This document shows, in pieces, positions 33,305-37,352 of a DNA stretch of 37,352 nucleotides. A model generated the notes under the pieces. That model worked only from the letters and a program-made list of their open reading frames with translations. It was not told where the DNA came from and did no database searches. Each line of letters starts with the position of its first letter. Positions within the stretch are counted from its first letter, which is position 1. The translations under genes and the position numbers were made by a program. The stretch is from Candidatus Epulonipiscium fishelsonii (GTDB taxonomy: Bacteria > Bacillota > Clostridia > Lachnospirales > Cellulosilyticaceae): the NCBI GenBank assembly GCA_001983455.1, contig LJDB01000029.1, forward strand, positions 1 to 37,352. The letters are read 5' to 3'.

Positions 33305-33335
33305 GGGCCATAGATTATTTTCTATGGTCCATTTT
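33305..33335 (+). terminator. Terminator of the anSME-TauE operon
   Basis: A 10-bp stem, GGGCCATAGA with TCTATGGTCC (one G-U), has a 6-base loop and is followed by ATTTT. It is 20 bases after the exporter stop codon. Confidence 0.8.
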
Positions 33336-33423
33336 GCGTCAAAATTAATTTAAATTTTATCTTTATTTACTTTTTTATACTGCGTCATTATATTAAGAGA
33401 GTCAAATTTTTTGGTAAAATGCA

Positions 33424-33452
33424 TTGTATCATGGACTAGAAAAAGTTATAAT
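33424..33452 (+). promoter_or_regulatory. Promoter of the RNase Z operon
   Basis: TTGTAT and TATAAT are separated by exactly 17 bases, 28 bases before the start codon of the gene at 33481. This is a good sigma-A promoter. Confidence 0.75.
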
Positions 33453-33480
33453 AAGTATGTAGTGGAAAGGATTTGAAAAA

Positions 33481-34377
33481 ATGTTAGATGTATGTTTGTT
33501 AGGAACAGGCGGAATGATGCCGTTGCCAGATAGATACTTAACCTCGATGATATTGAGATATAATGGCAAAAAATTATTAGTGGATTGTGGAGAAGGAACG
33601 CAAGTCACTATGAAAATATTAGGCTGGGGATATAAAACTTTGGATATACTTTGTATAACACATTTTCATGGTGACCATATAACAGGTTTGCCAGGACTAT
33701 TGTTAACTTTAGGTAATTCAGGTAGAGAAGAGCCATTAACAATTATTGGACCTATTGGACTAAAAAAAGTGGTAGAAGGGTTAACAATAGTTTGCAGAGA
33801 TATAAGTTTTAAACTAAATTTAATCGAGGTACCCATTGAAAAACAAACTTTACAAGTTGGAGATTTTTTTATAACCACAATACCAGCTAAACATAATGTA
33901 CCTTGCCTTGGGTATTCTATAGAGATAAAACGTCAACCAAAATTTGTATTAGAAAAGGCTAAAGAAAATAATATACCTCAACAATTTTGGAAAGTGTTGC
34001 AAAATGGGGAAAGTATAGAAGGATATACTCCAGATATGGTTTTGGGAGAGTTTCGCAAAGGACTCAAAGTTAGTTATATAACAGATTCTCGTCCATCTGC
34101 AGAAATATCAGATTTAATCCAAGATTCAGATTTATTTATATGTGAAGGTATGTACTTGCAAAATGAATATAAAGAACAAGTGCGAAAGTATAAACATATG
34201 TTGGGTACAGAAGGAGCGGAAATGGCAAAACAGAGTAATTGTAAAGAATTATGGCTTACTCATTTTAGCCCAGCTATACCCAATTCTGAACTAGATATTA
34301 AAGGAATAAAAGAAATTTTTGAAAATTCATTCTTAGGTTTTGACAGAAAAATAAAAACTTTAAATTTTGAAGATTAA
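33481..34377 (+). CDS. rnz: Ribonuclease Z-type metallo-beta-lactamase
   Basis: This 298-residue protein of the metallo-beta-lactamase fold matches bacterial RNase Z, which trims the 3' end of tRNA precursors in the cytosol. The zinc motif H61-x-H63-x-D65-H66 lies in THFHGDHITGLPGLL. Further ligands are in PAKHNVPCLGY, YITDSRPS and LTHFSPA. The N-terminal LLGTGGMMPLPDR resembles the family start. Both tRNA-Ser genes in this window lack an encoded CCA end, consistent with a need for RNase Z. AAAGGAT precedes the ATG. It opens a run of plus-strand housekeeping genes. Confidence 0.88.
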   Translation: MLDVCLLGTGGMMPLPDRYLTSMILRYNGKKLLVDCGEGTQVTMKILGWGYKTLDILCITHFHGDHITGLPGLLLTLGNSGREEPLTIIGPIGLKKVVEGLTIVCRDISFKLNLIEVPIEKQTLQVGDFFITTIPAKHNVPCLGYSIEIKRQPKFVLEKAKENNIPQQFWKVLQNGESIEGYTPDMVLGEFRKGLKVSYITDSRPSAEISDLIQDSDLFICEGMYLQNEYKEQVRKYKHMLGTEGAEMAKQSNCKELWLTHFSPAIPNSELDIKGIKEIFENSFLGFDRKIKTLNFED

Positions 34378-34394
34378 TAAACTAGGGGGAAATT

Positions 34395-34937
34395 ATGAGA
34401 AAATTATTAGCGATATTATTTATGGCTGTACTGGTAGTAGGATATTTTATGTTTACTAAGTATAAATACGCTGAAATTGATAAAGAAGGCAAACTTACAG
34501 CGGTAGGTATGACAAAAGAATTAAAAGAAGTAAGCTTACAACTTGATGAAGCTTATCCACAAACTCCAGAAGAATTGATGCATATATACAATAATACTAT
34601 AAAGTATCAATATAGTGAACTTGCAGATTATGACACAATTGTACAAAGTATTGATGTAATGAGAAAAATCTATGGCGAAAAATTAGCTAGTTTAACAACC
34701 GCTGAAAAGCAAACCGCAAATATGTGGTTGACAGCTCAAAATTATCAAATTCAAAAAGTTATTAATGCGGGTAATGAAATAAGAATGGTGAGCTACCATG
34801 ACGATAATCAGGCAGATATTACAGTTGAGCATGTATTTTCTGATGGTTCATCAGCTTGGCAAAAATATATCTTTATGCTTGAAAATGGAAAATGGAAGTT
34901 ATATACCATTCAGCCTACAAACCAAATACCTAGATAA
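34395..34937 (+). CDS. Membrane-anchored protein of unknown function
   Basis: This 180-residue protein has one N-terminal hydrophobic segment (LLAILFMAVLVVGYFMF) acting as a signal anchor or uncleaved signal, followed by an extracytoplasmic domain of about 155 residues. No lipobox cysteine is present. The domain has a helical middle part and a C-terminal ADITVEHVFSDGSSAWQKYIFMLENGKWKL segment resembling the beta-sheet of NTF2-like or DUF4878-like folds; this is a structural guess. It starts after AGGGGGAAA, 17 bases past the RNase Z gene and 51 before tsaD, so it is probably co-transcribed. No function can be named. Confidence 0.8.
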   Translation: MRKLLAILFMAVLVVGYFMFTKYKYAEIDKEGKLTAVGMTKELKEVSLQLDEAYPQTPEELMHIYNNTIKYQYSELADYDTIVQSIDVMRKIYGEKLASLTTAEKQTANMWLTAQNYQIQKVINAGNEIRMVSYHDDNQADITVEHVFSDGSSAWQKYIFMLENGKWKLYTIQPTNQIPR

Positions 34938-34988
34938 AATGAATATAGAATGGCTTAAAGGCTATTGTAGTTAAGGAGTATTAAATGA

Positions 34989-35996
34989 ATGAAAATATTA
35001 GCAATAGAAACATCATGTGATGAAACAGCAGTAGCTATTGTAGAAGATGGACGAAAAGTTTTATCCAATGTTATTGCTACACAAATAGATTTACACAAAA
35101 AATTTGGTGGCGTAGTGCCCGAAGTTGCATCTCGGATGCATGTTGAAAAAATAAATTACATTATTAAAGAAGCTTTGCAATTAGCAAATTTGACTTTGGA
35201 AGATATTAATGCAGTTGGAGTAACGTATGGACCAGGACTAGTAGGTGCTTTATTGGTAGGAGTGGTTAGTGCAAAAGCAATTTCTTTTGCCAAAAATATT
35301 CCTTTAATAGGGGTCCATCATATAGAAGGCCATATTTCAGCAAACTATATTGAATACCCAGATTTGGAACCTCCATTTTTATGCCTAGTTGTTTCAGGTG
35401 GTCATACTCATTTAATTAAAGTAAATGGATATACACAATATCAAATTATAGGAAAAACACGAGATGATGCAGTTGGGGAAGCTTATGATAAAGTAGCTAG
35501 GACCATGGGCTTGACATATCCAGGCGGACCTAAAATTGATGAATTAAGCAAAATGGGAAATGCATCTATACCATTTCCCAAGGCTATGCTAGATGATGGA
35601 TATGACTTTAGCTTTAGTGGAATAAAATCTTCTGTTTTGAATTATATTAATTCCTGCAAAATGAAAAATGAGGAAATTAATGTAGCAGATATTGCCACAA
35701 GTTTTCAACAAACAGTAATAGATATACTAGTGCATAAGACTATGAAACTTGCGAAAGAACAAAATTTTACTAAAATCGCTTTGGCTGGGGGCGTTGCTTC
35801 TAATAATGGTTTAAGGACAGCTATGAAGGAAGAATGTTCTAAAAATGGGTATAATTTATATATCCCTTCTCCCAAACTATGTACAGATAATGCGGCTATG
35901 ATAGGCTCGATTGCGTATTATAGGTATAAAAGTGGCATACAATCAAATATGAGTTTAAATGCAGTTGCAAATTTACCAATAGACCTCTCTTTTTAG
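34989..35996 (+). CDS. tsaD: tRNA N6-adenosine threonylcarbamoyltransferase TsaD
   Basis: This 335-residue enzyme transfers the threonylcarbamoyl group to A37 of tRNAs that read ANN codons, acting with TsaB and TsaE. Kae1/TsaD motifs are clear: [13 protein letters not shown] at the start, metal-binding H111 and H115 in [31 protein letters not shown], and the third metal ligand D in LCTDNAAM. Length is normal. AAGGAG at 34975-34980 sets the start. Its stop codon lies inside the terminator hairpin at 35983-36011. TsaB and TsaE are not in the window. Confidence 0.97.
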   Translation: MKILAIETSCDETAVAIVEDGRKVLSNVIATQIDLHKKFGGVVPEVASRMHVEKINYIIKEALQLANLTLEDINAVGVTYGPGLVGALLVGVVSAKAISFAKNIPLIGVHHIEGHISANYIEYPDLEPPFLCLVVSGGHTHLIKVNGYTQYQIIGKTRDDAVGEAYDKVARTMGLTYPGGPKIDELSKMGNASIPFPKAMLDDGYDFSFSGIKSSVLNYINSCKMKNEEINVADIATSFQQTVIDILVHKTMKLAKEQNFTKIALAGGVASNNGLRTAMKEECSKNGYNLYIPSPKLCTDNAAMIGSIAYYRYKSGIQSNMSLNAVANLPIDLSF

Positions 35997-36011
35997 AGAG
36001 GTTAATTTTTT
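35983..36011 (+). terminator. Terminator overlapping the end of tsaD
   Basis: An 8-bp stem, ACCTCTCT with AGAGAGGT, has a TTTT loop and is followed by TAATTTTTT. The tsaD stop codon (35994-35996) is at the loop end of the stem. IspD starts 17 bases later and no separate promoter for it is obvious, so termination is probably partial. Confidence 0.8.
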
Positions 36012-36027
36012 CTAGTGGAGGAATTTT

Positions 36028-36720
36028 ATGATAAGTGCAATCATTTTAGCAGGTGGAACAGGTAGTAGAATGAATAGCGATGTAAAAAAGCAATTTATAA
36101 AGTTAGATGGTAAGGAAATATTGGCATACACTATTGAAGCTTTTGACGAAGTGGAAGAAATAAATGAAATTATAATTGTTTCTAGTAATGATGATTTTGA
36201 GTATTTAAATAATATGGTGATTAGATATGGTTTTAAAAAATTATTTAAATATGTAAATTCAGGAAATTTACGCCAAGATTCTGTTTTTAATGGACTGCAA
36301 CAATTAAATAAAAACTCTGAATACGTAATTATTCATGATGGAGCTAGGCCATTTATTGGTTCTGATAATATAAAAAAAGGGATAAAAAAAGTAAAAGAAG
36401 TTGATGCTTGTATTTTTGTTACTCCAACTATAGACACTATTAAATCTTGTGATGAAAATGGTAAAGTAATTAAAACTTTAGATCGTTCGACTTTATTTAA
36501 TGTTCAAACACCGCAGATTTTTGAAAGAGAATTAATTTTGAAAGCTCATGAAGAGGCAAATAAGCAGGAATTTATTGGTACAGATGATAGTGTTTTGGTT
36601 GAAAATTTAAATCATCCAGTCTATACAATTATTAATAGTCCTGACAATATAAAGATTACTACACCAAAGGATTTGGCTATTGCAGAAGAGCTTTTACGAC
36701 AAAAAAATAAAAAATTTTAA
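36028..36720 (+). CDS. ispD: 2-C-methyl-D-erythritol 4-phosphate cytidylyltransferase IspD
   Basis: This 230-residue cytosolic enzyme joins CTP and methylerythritol 4-phosphate in the non-mevalonate isoprenoid pathway. Motifs: LAGGTGSRMNSDVKKQF (nucleotide binding, conserved R and K), VIIHDGARPFI, FNVQTPQIFE and GTDDSVLVE. Length is typical. GGAGGAA precedes the ATG. It follows tsaD, separated by a terminator hairpin. No IspF is adjacent. Confidence 0.95.
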   Translation: MISAIILAGGTGSRMNSDVKKQFIKLDGKEILAYTIEAFDEVEEINEIIIVSSNDDFEYLNNMVIRYGFKKLFKYVNSGNLRQDSVFNGLQQLNKNSEYVIIHDGARPFIGSDNIKKGIKKVKEVDACIFVTPTIDTIKSCDENGKVIKTLDRSTLFNVQTPQIFERELILKAHEEANKQEFIGTDDSVLVENLNHPVYTIINSPDNIKITTPKDLAIAEELLRQKNKKF

Positions 36721-36728
36721 AAAAAAGG

Positions 36729-36757
36729 TTGACGAACTTTATCTAGTATGTTATATT
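36729..36757 (+). promoter_or_regulatory. rRNA/tRNA operon promoter P1
   Basis: TTGACG and TATATT are spaced by exactly 17 bases, just after ispD and about 170 bases before the first tRNA. Confidence 0.75.
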
Positions 36758-36831
36758 TATGGAGCACTTGAGAAAGCAATCAAACAGCAATCAACTTGAA
36801 ACAAATTTGAAAAATAAATTAAAAAAAAGAG

Positions 36832-36860
36832 TTGACAAGTAATAGTGAGTTTGATATAAT
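36832..36860 (+). promoter_or_regulatory. rRNA/tRNA operon promoter P2
   Basis: TTGACA and TATAAT, both perfect consensus, are spaced by 17 bases, with an A-rich upstream tract (36810-36830) like an UP element. It is about 60 bases before the first tRNA. P1 and P2 together form a tandem arrangement typical of rRNA operons. Confidence 0.9.
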
Positions 36861-36922
36861 TCATCAAGTCAGGAAAAACAAATAACAAAGCAAAGATTTG
36901 CTGTAATGTTATAAATAAGTTT

Positions 36923-37008
36923 GGAGAGATGTCCGAGCGGTTTAAGGAGCTAGTCTTGAAAACTAGTGATTCCGAAAGGAACCGTGGGTTCGAATCCCAC
37001 TCTCTCCG
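36923..37008 (+). tRNA. tRNA-Ser (anticodon UGA)
   Basis: The 86-base class II tRNA has acceptor stem GGAGAGA/TCTCTCC with discriminator G, anticodon stem CTAGT/ACTAG with loop CTTGAAA (anticodon TGA), a long variable arm (TGATTCCGAAAGGAACC region) and a T loop GGTTCGAATCC. CCA is not encoded. Confidence 0.95.
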
Positions 37009-37032
37009 TTACTAATTAAAGTTCAGCCATAT

Positions 37033-37120
37033 GGAGAAGTACCCAAGTGGTTGAAGGGGCTCCCCTGGAAAGGGAGTAGGCCGTTAACGCGGTGCGAGGG
37101 TTCAAATCCCTCTTTCTCCG
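37033..37120 (+). tRNA. tRNA-Ser (anticodon GGA)
   Basis: The 88-base class II tRNA has acceptor stem GGAGAAG/TTTCTCC (one G-U) with discriminator G, anticodon stem CTCCC/GGGAG with loop CTGGAAA (anticodon GGA), a long variable arm (TAGGCCGTTAACGCGGTGC) and a T loop GGTTCAAATCC. CCA is not encoded. Confidence 0.95.
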
Positions 37121-37224
37121 TGATTTTAATTAGTGTAATATAAGTTGAAGATAATTGAACTTTGAAAATAGAATAGTCACATTAGAACTTATATATTAAG
37201 TTTAATAAGACCAGTCAATTCATT

Positions 37225-37272
37225 TAGAAATAAATTGAATTTATTTCTAGTACAGGCATTTTTTTAAAATGC
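37225..37272 (+). promoter_or_regulatory. 16S rRNA leader hairpins
   Basis: Two stems lie between the second tRNA and 16S: TAGAAATAAAT/ATTTATTTCTA with a 3-base loop (37225-37249) and GCATTTT/AAAATGC with a 3-base loop (37256-37272). They probably belong to the pre-16S leader and processing region. Confidence 0.5.
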
Positions 37273-37309
37273 TATGAGAAGTACAAAGTAAAATGTCAGC
37301 AGACAAACT

Positions 37310-37352
<43 letters not shown>

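Noticed and set aside
36721..36922. Small coding frames between ispD and the tRNAs
   Set aside because: No frame of useful length with a binding site; the stretch is explained by the tandem promoters.
37145..37174. Extra promoter between the second tRNA-Ser and 16S (TTGAAG, 18 bases, TAGAAT)
   Set aside because: Both hexamers are poor matches compared with P1 and P2, and such sequences occur by chance in AT-rich DNA.

Overview
The window is AT-rich DNA from a low-GC Gram-positive bacterium, most likely an anaerobic member of the Clostridia. This rests on strong AGGAGG-type ribosome binding sites, TTG/GTG starts beside ATG, a split transketolase, an anaerobic (radical SAM) sulfatase-maturating enzyme, 26-residue DUF285 surface-type repeats, a Bce-type ABC exporter and sigma-A promoters. 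It ends at the start of a 16S rRNA gene. Nothing here fixes genus or species.

Layout. (1) 1-4310: a tandem array, minus strand, of DUF285 (26-residue repeat) genes. Each unit carries the same upstream element and terminator and the same decayed plus-strand fragment of what looks like a molybdopterin oxidoreductase. One gene is long (729 aa, 19 full repeats). The other is short and broken at its 3' end. The upstream element of a third gene lies at the left edge. (2) 4323-8897: a minus-strand catabolic operon of an Asp/Glu-racemase-like protein, the two halves of a transketolase, a TIM-barrel sugar isomerase/epimerase and a D-2-hydroxyacid dehydrogenase. (3) 8967-10677: a CPBP membrane protease between a truncated and an intact copy of a YcxB-like membrane protein gene. 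(4) 10751-16464: a LacI-type regulator, a ribose/galactose-type ABC importer and an aldo/keto reductase. The promoter has a perfect LacI-type operator between -35 and -10. (5) 16630-19653: a BceAB-like ABC transporter followed by a 42-residue single-span membrane protein. (6) 19663-21504: a PdxA-like dehydrogenase and a second sugar isomerase. (7) 21659-26228: two tandem paralogues fusing a polysaccharide pyruvyl transferase domain to a ferredoxin/FrhB-like module. One has lost a cluster cysteine. (8) 26268-33335: a sulfatase with a tripartite tricarboxylate transporter (TctBAC), facing a divergent sulfatase-maturating enzyme and a TauE/SafE anion exporter. (9) 33424-36720: housekeeping genes (RNase Z, a membrane-anchored unknown, TsaD, IspD). 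(10) 36729-37352: tandem consensus promoters, tRNA-Ser(UGA), tRNA-Ser(GGA) and the start of 16S rRNA.

How it fits together. Regions 2, 4, 6 and 8 are uptake and catabolism modules for unusual sugars, sugar acids and probably a sulfated carboxylate. In region 8 the transporter, a sulfatase with no signal peptide, its activating enzyme and an anion exporter form a self-consistent import, desulfation and export pathway. Regions 1, 3 and 7 are the accessory parts, with clear signs of duplication and decay. No transposase, integrase, CRISPR array or phage gene was seen.
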